This document shows positions 17,360 through 25,427 of a DNA stretch of 64,000 nucleotides, one piece after another (positions within the stretch are counted from its first letter, which is position 1; every line of letters starts with the position of its first letter). This stretch comes from Rugamonas sp. A1-17 (GTDB taxonomy: Bacteria > Pseudomonadota > Gammaproteobacteria > Burkholderiales > Burkholderiaceae_D): assembly GCA_025548565.1 (NCBI GenBank), contig JAJLPB010000018.1, positions 1-64,000 of the forward strand. Reading direction: 5' to 3'. Below the pieces are notes generated by a model. That model saw nothing but the letters and a program-made list of their open reading frames with translations, did no database searches and was not told the DNA's origin. The position numbers and the translations under genes were made by a program.

Positions 17360-19162
17360 TCAGGATTCGGTGGACTCCAGCCTAGACGTCCTTTTCCCTG
17401 CACCTTGATAGAGCGCCTGTGCCGCTTGTGCGAGCCGCTTCTCCCGCGCCCGCACATACACGGCAGTGGTGTCGGCGCTGGCGTGACCCAGGATCTCCTG
17501 CACGACATATAAATCGACTCCGCCCTCGACTGCCAGCATGCCGAACGTGTGACGAAACGCGTGCGGCGACGCCTCCAACAAGCCCGCCAGTTCATCTGGT
17601 GGTAGATCGACAACCTCACCGATGTGGTCCAGGTCGCGGTGCACGCGGCGCATGGCCCCGGCAATGACGTCATACAACGCGCCTCCGGTGTAGCCCGGTG
17701 CTCTGTCTCCCGCATGGCGCGCCAGCGCGGCGGCGGTGGCCGGGATCACCACCGGCGACAACAGTGGGCGTTCGGCCAGTGGATTATCAAAGTCCAGGCA
17801 GAGGTCACTCCAATGCGCGCGCAGCGCATCGACCGTGCGCAGGCTGACCGGCACCACCCGACGCTTGCGACCTTTACCCAGCACGTGCAGCATCCAGACG
17901 CCTTGTGCGTCACGGCTCGGCCCCAGTGCACTGCGCATTGCTGACGCCGCCTCAGCGCGGCGCAGACCCGAGTCACCCAATAGCAGCACCGCCGCCAGCG
18001 CGACCCGGTCCTGCACCTGATGCAGCACCTGGGCTCTCTGTTCCAGCACCGCGATCACCGCCTCCCAGGCTTCCGAGCTGAGCGCCTTGTCGACGCGGAT
18101 CGGATCGACCTCGATATCGACCGCCGGATCCTTGACGGCGACCCACGGATTGCCGCCTAGGTAGCGCACGCGCGCCAAGTAGTCGAAGGCGGCACGCAGG
18201 ATCTGCACCGCCTGCTTCTGCGACGCCGGTGCCATCGGGCGCTCGGCGAATGGGCGCCAGCGCGGGCTGGTGCGCGGCGCCCGCGCGCCGCAAAACGCCG
18301 GTTCGGGCGCGGCCATGAACCGCACATACGCCTGGCAGTCATCGACCAGCAGCGACGACAGCGGCTTTTTAGCGATGCGCACACTCCACAACAGGCAGCG
18401 CTCCAGTTCGCGGCGGTAGGCGCGCAGGGTGTGCGGCTGCCCAGCGAAACCAGCCAGGTAGCACTCAATCGCCTGCAGGTCGTCGCGCGCGCTGATGAAG
18501 CAGAAGCGCTCTGCCCGGTTGACGCCGGCGCTGCCGTCGAGCGCGCAGGGCAGGGAAAACGTCCCCAGCGGCGGCACCGCGCCGACATCGTCGGCCAGCA
18601 GCGGCAAGGCGCCGGCCGCCACCATCGCGCGCGTGTCGGAGCGGATGGCGCCCAACGTGGCGGCGTGCCGGGCCAGCCAGCGCCGCACCACCTGCGCCCT
18701 GCCGGCACCGATGCGCGGCACCGCGCGCCACCAGCCAGGGCCACGGCCGTTGATCAGCTCGAGCAGCTGCCCGAGCGTGTGCGCGCCCTGTCCGCGCAGC
18801 GCCGCCGTCAGGCGGGGCCGGAACCATTTACCGACCGGGTCGAGCACGGCAGGTACCGGCGCCGGCAAGTCGGCCGCCCGCACCAGGATGTCGAGCGCCC
18901 TGGTGGTGATGGCCCCGCCGCGCCGCGCGCCCTGCAGGATGTCGGCGAAGGCCGGGTTGTGGCCGATCGCGCGTTCAATCAAATGGTCGCGCATCGCGAT
19001 GAGGAAGCGCTCCAGCCCCTGCTCCACCTGCGGGCTGTCCTCGCTGTAGTACAAGTCGGCGATGCGCTGCAGCGGCAATTTGAGGACGTACGCCCGCAGG
19101 GCCGTGTAGTCGGCGCGCGTATAACTGGCGGCCGGCAATAGCACGTTGAGGTTCTGGGTCAT
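17360..19162 (-). CDS. Large tyrosine recombinase/phage-type integrase, 600 aa
   Basis: The C-terminal 350 residues are a tyrosine recombinase catalytic domain: LLGDSGLRRAEAASAM (Arg), LGKGRKRRVVPVSL (Lys), SPHAFRHTFGMLAVEGG (HxxR) and LGHASADTTAVYVRAREKRL (His, Tyr). The N-terminal part (about 1-200) contains a region around LGQLLELINGRGPGWWRAVP-RIGAGRAQ that looks like a helix-hairpin-helix DNA-binding module; it is unusually long for an integrase. A core-binding domain (about 225-330) follows. A small gene lies 12 bases upstream in the same direction. No att sites were recognised, so the element it serves is unclear. Confidence 0.85.
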   Translation of the reverse strand: MTQNLNVLLPAASYTRADYTALRAYVLKLPLQRIADLYYSEDSPQVEQGLERFLIAMRDHLIERAIGHNPAFADILQGARRGGAITTRALDILVRAADLPAPVPAVLDPVGKWFRPRLTAALRGQGAHTLGQLLELINGRGPGWWRAVPRIGAGRAQVVRRWLARHAATLGAIRSDTRAMVAAGALPLLADDVGAVPPLGTFSLPCALDGSAGVNRAERFCFISARDDLQAIECYLAGFAGQPHTLRAYRRELERCLLWSVRIAKKPLSSLLVDDCQAYVRFMAAPEPAFCGARAPRTSPRWRPFAERPMAPASQKQAVQILRAAFDYLARVRYLGGNPWVAVKDPAVDIEVDPIRVDKALSSEAWEAVIAVLEQRAQVLHQVQDRVALAAVLLLGDSGLRRAEAASAMRSALGPSRDAQGVWMLHVLGKGRKRRVVPVSLRTVDALRAHWSDLCLDFDNPLAERPLLSPVVIPATAAALARHAGDRAPGYTGGALYDVIAGAMRRVHRDLDHIGEVVDLPPDELAGLLEASPHAFRHTFGMLAVEGGVDLYVVQEILGHASADTTAVYVRAREKRLAQAAQALYQGAGKRTSRLESTES

Positions 19163-19174
19163 GGAGGTGTCCGG

Positions 19175-19534
19175 TCAGTCCGGTTGGTCTCCGGGCAGCC
19201 AGGGATCAAGCTCGCCTTGAAACGGATTGCAGTCCTCGCCGGAGGTAATGGCGCCGGCCACCGGCAGCGTCCCTTCAACCGGATCGATCGGGCCGAGATG
19301 GAACTCGATGCGCCAGGTATGCGACGCCGTCAGCGTGCCCTGGTGGCCCGTGACGACGGCGAGATAGGCGCCGGCGCCGTTCGGCCTAGCCTGGCCGGCG
19401 CAATCCCAACGTCCGTGCGTCGGGGTGATTTCCGCCGCCTCGAACGACAAGCCGTCCGGGTGCACGATCAGCTGCTCGATCTCGATGTACCCACCGCCCT
19501 CGGTGTAGGCCAACGTGCCCCGATAACTCGCCAT
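19175..19534 (-). CDS. Hypothetical protein upstream of the integrase, 119 aa
   Basis: Start placed at ATG 19534 because GGAGG lies seven bases upstream; an in-frame ATG at 19549 lacks this. The sequence (MASYRGTLAYTEGGGYIEI...) is rich in beta-strand-forming residues and ends in an acidic, Pro-rich tail. I do not recognise a family. It ends 12 bases before the integrase start, so the two are likely co-transcribed and it may be a recombination accessory or cargo protein. Confidence 0.55.
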   Translation of the reverse strand: MASYRGTLAYTEGGGYIEIEQLIVHPDGLSFEAAEITPTHGRWDCAGQARPNGAGAYLAVVTGHQGTLTASHTWRIEFHLGPIDPVEGTLPVAGAITSGEDCNPFQGELDPWLPGDQPD

Positions 19535-19699
19535 GCCGCCTCCAACCATAAAAATATGGGTCCATCATAGCTGTTTCACGCCAAAAACACCATCAACGCA
19601 ACGGTGATAATACGGATTATCACGGAAGGAAAAATGCACGGACGAAAAAAAACGGCCTGTGGCCGTCTCTTTTTGATTTGTCGGGGCTATGAAGTTAAA

Positions 19700-19930
19700 T
19701 TATGCCGCCAGCGGTACCTCGACGGGGTCCTTGCCTTCGGCGCTCACACGCCGCACGATCTTGCCGTTGTGATTTTGTTCGACTTTCCGGACCAAAGCAC
19801 CAGCCTTGAGTTCAATTTGATGCTTCCGAGCGCTGGCGATCAAACTCGCGTTGACGAGGTCGGCCAACCCCAACTCCTCCTGCAGCAGGCCCCGGTTACC
19901 GATTTGGAAACTAAAATTTGTCTTCATCAT
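19700..19930 (-). CDS. Small hypothetical protein following the nitrilase-like gene, 76 aa
   Basis: Begins nine bases after the nitrilase-like stop, so very likely the second gene of that operon; ATG at 19930 or 19927. The protein is basic in the middle (ASARKHQIELKAGALVRKVEQ) with a helical front half (GLLQEELGLADLVNASL). It has the size and look of a DNA-binding or antitoxin-like partner. No family was recognised and no catalytic motif is visible. Confidence 0.6.
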   Translation of the reverse strand: MMKTNFSFQIGNRGLLQEELGLADLVNASLIASARKHQIELKAGALVRKVEQNHNGKIVRRVSAEGKDPVEVPLAA

Positions 19931-19939
19931 GTGACCAGT

Positions 19940-21697
19940 CTATACCCACTTCGGCACTTGATCAAGGAACACGGGCATGATCGTGCGCATGACCAGTTGC
20001 CGCGACAGATCCTTGTCCGACCGCAGGTCCAATGTGCTCTGATGCTTCTGTTTCGATTGCAAGGTCAGTAGGACGCCGCTGGCCCGTTCCGGCAGGCCGA
20101 TTTCCTGCGTCTTGCCACCGGCGTCGCGCCACAGACCGATTGATCGCACCGGTCGCGACTGGTGCCAGTTGGAGCGGTCCACCATGCCGGCGCAGGTCAG
20201 CGTGAGGACCGCAGAGCCGGGGTCGTCCGCCAGCACGGTGGCATATTGGCCAGGCCAGCGCACCGCCAGCTGGGGGCCGTCCATCAGCAGCGCCACCACC
20301 AAGTTCGGTCCCACGGCCCGGACCGCCGACATCGCTGGGTCGGAGCGGGCGAGGTCTTCGCAGATCAACGTCACGAACGACATCTCCTTGCGCAGCCCAA
20401 AAAATGGCAGCGTGCGCCGGCTAACGTCGATGTCCTCCCACCACTTGTCGTTGTCGTGGCTCGGGTCGAAGTCCAGCGCATAGCTGTCGGCCTGCGTGCG
20501 GTTCAAGCGCCACCGATGGTGCTTGTTCTGCACGAACGGCGCTACATCTTCCTGATCAGGATTGATCACGAAGGTGCACGCCTGGTTGAACGTTTTATTG
20601 CTTTCCTCGTGCACCACGCCGGCGATCACGAACTCGATTCCCGAGTCCGCAAGCGCGCGCACCAGATCCTGGGCCAGCTCCCGGTTCAACGCGCACTCGG
20701 GCAACACGACACCGTGGGGCTTTTTCCCGTTTTGCCTTTCGGCCCGGTCGATGAGCGGCAGGACGAACTCCGTTGCCAGCCGCTCCCCCGTCAACGGCGC
20801 GCCGTCGGCGGTCAGCCAGCGCTGGTCTAGGCCGAAGTACGCCGGCCAATAATGGTGGTCGCCCAAGCCCGCGCGAGGCGAGTTCAAGACAAAACTTTGA
20901 CTCGGGACGTGGAAGGGGAAAGGGACTAGAAGCAGGCGGATGTCGTAGGGGTCGGACGGCTCCGACTGGCCCTCCTCGAGATGGCGCCCCCCTGGCAGCG
21001 TCCAGGACGTGCGGACGACATGCGATGGCGGCAGAAGAGCCAGATAATGGCTCAGCGATCGGATCGTGCAGCCGACGGACGCCGTGATCGATTTGGGAAG
21101 CACGACCGCTACGTCAGGAGAAACCTTGCTGCATAGGGACAACGGCAAATGAAGGGCGATTTCAGCCCACCCCCCTATCCGCATCAGCACCATATTGGCA
21201 AAAATTGTCGATAGCGGATTTTCCTCGTCGTCGCCCCAGCCCATTCCTCGGCACGCCTCGTCGGCGATGGCGAACAAGCGCAGCGCGCAACTGGCGGCCG
21301 CCGGATCCGCCTCGATATCGGCCAACACTTTCGCCCCGTGAATCGTCACCAGCTCGTTCCATAGGTCGATCACGGAGTCGGGTGGCTTCAACGGGTCCGC
21401 TCCCCACTCGGCGACAATGGCAGTCAGGTCCACAAGGTAAATAAGTTGGGATTGAACCGCTTTCTCGTCGAGCAGTCCTTTGTTTGAGGCATTTGCGCCG
21501 CGATCAGGACTAGCCAGCGTATAGCAGCCAGACTCCTCGATGAGCCGGCCGGCGACCGCGAAGAGGTCAGGTGGCCAAGTCGGGCACCCAAAACCCATTT
21601 GGTCGACCGATGGCGCCGCGCTGAAGGCCTGCCGCAGCGAAGTGAATGCGTCGAAGCCATCGGGCAGCATACGCTGGAGAAGTTCGAGGATTGTCAT
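19940..21697 (-). CDS. Nitrilase/carbon-nitrogen hydrolase-fold protein, 585 aa
   Basis: Residues about 1-240 form an unrecognised, mostly helical N-terminal region. The C-terminal half is a carbon-nitrogen hydrolase domain with the full triad: Glu in HGVVLPECALN, Lys in FVQNKHHRW, Cys in FVTLICEDLARSD. Family members cleave nitriles, amides or carbamoyl groups. At 585 aa it is twice the size of a normal nitrilase. Nitrilase domains are known fused to reverse transcriptases in some UG/DRT phage-defence systems; here no reverse transcriptase lies nearby, so a defence role is only a suggestion. It forms a pair with the 76-aa gene and is next to a recombinase gene, so it is likely mobile cargo. 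Confidence 0.75.
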   Translation of the reverse strand: MTILELLQRMLPDGFDAFTSLRQAFSAAPSVDQMGFGCPTWPPDLFAVAGRLIEESGCYTLASPDRGANASNKGLLDEKAVQSQLIYLVDLTAIVAEWGADPLKPPDSVIDLWNELVTIHGAKVLADIEADPAAASCALRLFAIADEACRGMGWGDDEENPLSTIFANMVLMRIGGWAEIALHLPLSLCSKVSPDVAVVLPKSITASVGCTIRSLSHYLALLPPSHVVRTSWTLPGGRHLEEGQSEPSDPYDIRLLLVPFPFHVPSQSFVLNSPRAGLGDHHYWPAYFGLDQRWLTADGAPLTGERLATEFVLPLIDRAERQNGKKPHGVVLPECALNRELAQDLVRALADSGIEFVIAGVVHEESNKTFNQACTFVINPDQEDVAPFVQNKHHRWRLNRTQADSYALDFDPSHDNDKWWEDIDVSRRTLPFFGLRKEMSFVTLICEDLARSDPAMSAVRAVGPNLVVALLMDGPQLAVRWPGQYATVLADDPGSAVLTLTCAGMVDRSNWHQSRPVRSIGLWRDAGGKTQEIGLPERASGVLLTLQSKQKHQSTLDLRSDKDLSRQLVMRTIMPVFLDQVPKWV

Positions 21698-21744
21698 TCA
21701 GTTATTCTAGCGTGAAAAGCCTTGCGGGCGGTTGGGCTATTAAA

Positions 21745-21776
21745 CGGTTTGAGGTGCAGTGTAAAACCGCGTTAAG
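21745..21776 (-). repeat. Degenerate Tn3-family terminal repeat
   Basis: Contains GGTTTGAGGTGCAGTG and ends CGTTAAG, matching the 38-bp terminal repeat of the intact transposon (27010-27047) apart from a short internal deletion and lost leading Gs. It overlaps the stop of the resolvase remnant, exactly as in the intact transposon. Confidence 0.75.
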
Positions 21777-22260
21777 GAGTTGGCGCCACCTTCAAGTATT
21801 GATACAGGGTCTCCCGACTGATACCGAATTCAAGCGCAAGCGTTGATTTCTGCTTGCCGGCACCAGCACGGCGGCGCAGATCGACAACCTGGTCGTCCAC
21901 TAACGCCATCTTGCGGCCCCGATAAGCGCCGCGCTGCTTGGCCAGCGCGATCCCCTCTCTCTGCCGCTCACGGATCAGCGCCCGCTCGAATTCGGCGAAC
22001 GCCCCCATGACCGACAGCAGAAGGTTCGCCATCGGCGAATCCTCGTCAGTGAAGCTCAGGCTCTCCTTGACGAACTCAATGCGGATGCCACGCTTGGTGA
22101 TCTGCTGCACCAGGCGACGCAGGTCGTCCAGGTGCGGGCCAGGCGATCCATGCTGGGCACCACCACCGTGTCTCCCTCGCGCGCGAACGACAAGCATGGC
22201 ATCGAGTTGCGGCCGGAGGGTGTCCTTTCCCAATGCACCTTGTTCGCCGACGGTCCGGTG
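21772..22260 (-). pseudogene. tnpR: Tn3-family serine resolvase remnant
   Basis: The C-terminal two-thirds of a resolvase is readable (RGIRIEFVKESLSFTDEDSP to ISRETLYQYLKVAPTP), close to the intact copy at 38016-38582. A frameshift lies near 22130-22145, between the SMDRLAR and DDLRRLV blocks, and the part upstream of GKDTLRPQLDAM (catalytic Ser and first 45 residues) is missing, replaced by unrelated sequence. With the degenerate terminal repeat beside it, this marks the dead end of a related transposon. Confidence 0.85.
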
Positions 22261-22281
22261 GCGGCCGCCGCAGCCATCTAG

Positions 22282-22652
22282 GCGGTCGATGCCGCCGGCT
22301 TGAACCAGGACGAACATGTTGACTATGTCCTGGTGCTGGCGCAAATCGCGATCGAGTGCGGCGAGCGCCCCCCCTGCTGGCATCGGCCGAATCGCTGCTG
22401 CAAGCGCTCGAGGTCCAAGCACCCTACTTCCGGCAGCAATGGTCTAACCTGCTGCTATCGGTCATCGATACCGTGCGCACCGGCCCCACTGCGGAGCGCA
22501 ACCACAGTGGGCGCCACCAGTTCTCCGAGCTCCTATTTCGGTTCACCCGCTACATCAAGCTCGAACCCAATGTCATGTGATTCGGCCTGAACCTGGGGAA
22601 GATGATCGACGACGCCAACCAACAGTACGTGAAGCCGCTCGAGCAACCGTAG
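22282..22652 (+). pseudogene. Decayed unidentified gene
   Basis: A once-continuous protein can be followed on the plus strand through at least one frameshift (near 22370) and an in-frame TGA (22578-22580): DEHVDYVLVLAQIAIECGER, then LLASAESLLQALEVQAPYF, then LEPNVM-stop-FGLNLGKMIDDANQ to the TAG at 22652. No family recognised. It abuts the truncated resolvase, so a deletion or recombination joined the two. Confidence 0.5.
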
Positions 22653-22678
22653 GCAGGGCATCAAGAATGGGATCCCCG

Positions 22679-23035
22679 ATGAATACATTTCTATGCGCCA
22701 GGATACGCGACGCCATCGCGCGCGGCGCGGTATGGCGCGTCGCGCTGGCAGCGGCCCTGGTGCGGTCCCGCTCCGCGGAACGCGCCTGCCACGCGAACGT
22801 GGCCCAGTGGACCGGTGAGCATCCTGAACACCGTGCGGTCCATGGCTGGCTGCTCGCCGGTGTCGGCATCTATACCTTGCATTCCGTGCTCGATACCGTC
22901 GACGATCTGCTGGACATCACGCCGCAACCCGGTCATGACGCGCAGGACCTGGTTGCCTCCGTGGTCGAGCCGTTGCCGCTCGCCGGGCTGTCGCTCCAGC
23001 TGATCGATCCGCTGGCGGAAATGGAGGCGCCGTGA
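22679..23035 (+). CDS. Hypothetical protein upstream of PIN-like gene, 118 aa
   Basis: ATG at 22679 (MNTFLCARIRDAIARG). The central part CHANVAQWTGEHPEHRAVHG followed by WLLAGVGIYTLHSVLDTVDD, with Cys and His residues, resembles a small domain seen in plasmid and phage proteins that I cannot name with certainty. The stop overlaps the start of the PIN-like gene (GTGA at 23032), so the two are coupled, as in toxin-antitoxin or toxin-accessory pairs. Function unknown. Confidence 0.55.
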   Translation: MNTFLCARIRDAIARGAVWRVALAAALVRSRSAERACHANVAQWTGEHPEHRAVHGWLLAGVGIYTLHSVLDTVDDLLDITPQPGHDAQDLVASVVEPLPLAGLSLQLIDPLAEMEAP

Positions 23036-23587
23036 TACCCCCGCTTTCCGTCTATATCGCCCCCAACGTCTGGGACTTTTTGTACGACAGGCGGATCAAC
23101 CTGGCCACCGCCCTGCCCAGCGATCGCTTCTGCCTGGCGATCACCCGCGAGGCGAAGTTCGAAATTCCGCTGATCCCCGACGACAAAGCCGACCTGAAGG
23201 ATTTCATCACCGTCACCATCGCCCGCTGCACGATACGGGCCGATAGCTTGTTCGGATTCTACGATGGAGCCTTTACCGCCGACGAGCAGCGCTTCGGCGG
23301 GTTGGACGAAGGTCGGTGGGCAAGCAAGAAAGAACTTGATCAGCTTGCTCAGCAGCGCACACCCCTAAGCCAAGTCAAGCGCAAGACGGGCCTCTACAAG
23401 AATGAAGCGGACCGAGCCCTCGCACTACGCGCCATTCACTCTTTGGTCCTGAGCCTGGATGAAAAAAAAGGGACCGATCAACACTGTCTACCGGCGCGGG
23501 GGAAAGGTGGTGTTCCTATCCGGACTCGACGCCAGTGGCCTGTCCCTGGAACAATATATCCAGCGGTCATGCTCCAATCAGCACTGA
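23032..23587 (+). pseudogene. PIN-like domain protein with frameshift in an A8 run
   Basis: GTG start overlapping the upstream stop. The opening LSVYIAPNVWDFLYDRRINL and the following region FCLAITREAKFEIPLIPD with later acidic residues match the layout of PIN-like nucleases, although the first Asp of the usual DTN motif is replaced (APN). At 23462-23469 there is a run of eight A; in the frame as read the tail becomes unrelated and ends at 23670, whereas a one-base shift gives a convincing end (GPINTVYRRGGKVVFLSGLD to the TGA at 23585-23587). It may be a mutation, an assembly error or transcriptional slippage. Confidence 0.55.
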
Positions 23588-24008
23588 TATCGGCGATATC
23601 CCCCAAGCAGGCGTGCCGGTTGGGCCGAATACCCTGCCCTCTTCCTGCGATAGTACACCCACCAAGCTAAGTGTTTGATTTCATGGCGTGTTCAAGTTGA
23701 ACACACAGGTCAGCCCTGTCCAGCGGTGCCGAACCTGAATGCGCATCGGCATTCGCCCCTCCTCGCTTGCCTGCCCGCGTTCAACTTGAACACGTCAATA
23801 AAACAAAGACTTAGCATCAGATCGCTCGATCGTCACCCCTCCGCTTCATATTCGCGGCCCCCTTTGAATAAGCTGATTTCTGAAAAGTGCTCATCGTGGG
23901 ACTGCGGCGCGTCCGCTAGAGTGACTCCCATCTTAACCACAGGAGCGACGGATACACTTTCTCACTCAAGACCACGATGGCTATCGATACGAAGTCACTG
24001 ACCTCGGA
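23588..24008. other. Gene-free stretch with two matching palindromes
   Basis: No convincing gene. GTGTTCAAGTTGAACAC at 23688-23704 is a perfect 17-base palindrome, and GTTCAACTTGAACAC at 23779-23793 is its shortened second copy, about 90 bases away. These look like paired protein-binding sites. Confidence 0.5.
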
Positions 24009-24206
24009 ATGGCGGGAGGAAGCTTCTGGCAATGCTGGATACGGATCGCCCGTCAGCTGGAGGAGGGCGGGTACACTCTCTTCTGGGATCAGTCGGCGGG
24101 CGATAAGCGCCGGCTGCATCGCTCGCCCGGGGCGACCGTCGCGGCCGGTGATCAGATCGCCAGGGATCTGATCGACGGCAAGCTGTCGGAACTGCACGCG
24201 TACTGA
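24009..24206 (+). CDS. Possible small protein, 65 aa
   Basis: The frame MAGGSFWQCWIRIARQLEEG then YTLFWDQSAGDKRRLHRSPG and ARDLIDGKLSEL reads like a real small helical protein with a short beta pair rather than a shadow frame. No family name. The start is uncertain, with ATG at 24009 but no strong ribosome site. It lies between the PIN-like gene and the SRAP gene. Confidence 0.4.
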   Translation: MAGGSFWQCWIRIARQLEEGGYTLFWDQSAGDKRRLHRSPGATVAAGDQIARDLIDGKLSELHAY

Positions 24207-24361
24207 CCGTGGATCAGCCCTCGGTATTCGTCGGTCGTTGACGCCGGAGATGCACGTCGACGGCGGCGCGTCCAGTCCGCGCAGGGTGGTCGTCGCCGGC
24301 GACGATGGCTTGACATCGCCGGCGAATTTTGTGAGCCTTGGGTGGCTAACAGGAGAACCAC

Positions 24362-25324
24362 ATGTGCTATTCAGCGAAGGTCTGGGCCGACTACCGGCTC
24401 TACACCCGAAAATTTGGCGCCAGGATCGACATCCATGAATTTGTTCGCCTGTTCGAACAGCGCGCGGCGGGCGCCAAGATCCTCCTACCACGGGAAGTCA
24501 CCGAGATCTTCAAGCTCGATCCGCGGACTCCGGAGGAACGCCACTGCCGTGAGTTGATTCTTCGCCACGAGGCTGACGAAGCGACCCGCACGGAAGAACT
24601 CTTGTTCGAGCAGCGCCGGCGTCTGGCCGACGCCGAGCGCACCCTGACCTCCAAGACCACGATGAAAGCGGCTAATGATCAGCGCGTCGCCACCAACAAG
24701 ATCGCCTCGGCGCTGGAAAAACTGGCCGATCTGAAACGGCCGGCGCGGGCGGAACCCGAGGGCCGGATCTATCCCGGCTGGCATGCTCCGGTGATGACGA
24801 TGGATCGATCCGGCGACTATCTGATCTCGCCGCAACGCTATCGGTGCCGACCGGAAGGCAAGCCGGCGTTCTACGACGAGAAGTATCCCGGCACCTACAA
24901 TGCGAGGCGAGACAGCCTTGGCGGCTACTGGAAGGGACAATTCGGTAGTTCCCATGCGATTGTCATGGCGAGCGCCTTTTTCGAAAACGTCAAACGCCAC
25001 CGCCTGGAAGCCCGCGATCTGGCCGACGGAGAAAGGGAGGAAAACGTTGTCCTGCGCTTTGCGCCAGACAATGGACAGCTGATGATCGTGGCATGCCTAT
25101 GGTCCCGCTGGACCGGGGCAGGGGAGGGTGACCTGCTCTCGTTTGCCGCCATCACCGACGAGCCGCCGCCCGAGGTGGCCGCGGCGGGTCATGACCGCTG
25201 CATCATTCCGATCCAACCGGCCCACCTTCCTGATTGGCTGGCCACAGGCGCACCGTTGACCGATTACGAGGCGATCCTCGACGACCGGGAACGACCGTTC
25301 TATGCGCACTTGCTGGCGGCCTGA
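24362..25324 (+). CDS. SRAP-domain (HMCES/YedK-like) protein, 320 aa
   Basis: Begins MCYSAK, so Cys2 becomes the N-terminal nucleophile after Met removal, as in all SRAP proteins; the ATG follows AGGAG. The other signature residues can be matched: Asn in TYNARRDSL (about 180), Glu in ASAFFENV (about 207) and His in GHDRCIIP (about 275). SRAP proteins form a covalent link with abasic sites in single-stranded DNA and protect them. The protein is larger than YedK (about 220 aa) because of a charged, coiled-coil-like insertion at about 60-120. Plasmid or phage copies are common and may help during single-strand replication or transfer; that is inference. Confidence 0.82.
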   Translation: MCYSAKVWADYRLYTRKFGARIDIHEFVRLFEQRAAGAKILLPREVTEIFKLDPRTPEERHCRELILRHEADEATRTEELLFEQRRRLADAERTLTSKTTMKAANDQRVATNKIASALEKLADLKRPARAEPEGRIYPGWHAPVMTMDRSGDYLISPQRYRCRPEGKPAFYDEKYPGTYNARRDSLGGYWKGQFGSSHAIVMASAFFENVKRHRLEARDLADGEREENVVLRFAPDNGQLMIVACLWSRWTGAGEGDLLSFAAITDEPPPEVAAAGHDRCIIPIQPAHLPDWLATGAPLTDYEAILDDRERPFYAHLLAA

Positions 25325-25427
25325 TCAGGTCTGAGCCCATGGGCATGCGAGTGGCGTCGAAGCTGATGCTTATTATTAATTATTCAAGACACTGTGCGAC
25401 AATGGATCCTCCATCCTAGGAGCCACC

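Noticed and set aside
17624..19141. Several long plus-strand frames opposite the large integrase
   Set aside because: GC-rich shadow frames with Arg/Ala-rich composition; the minus-strand integrase is complete.
19600..22000. Reverse transcriptase partner for the nitrilase-like protein (DRT-type system)
   Set aside because: No reverse transcriptase motif was found in any frame nearby.
23916..24491. 191-codon minus-strand frame upstream of the SRAP gene
   Set aside because: It overlaps the SRAP start and its ribosome site and has no recognisable features.
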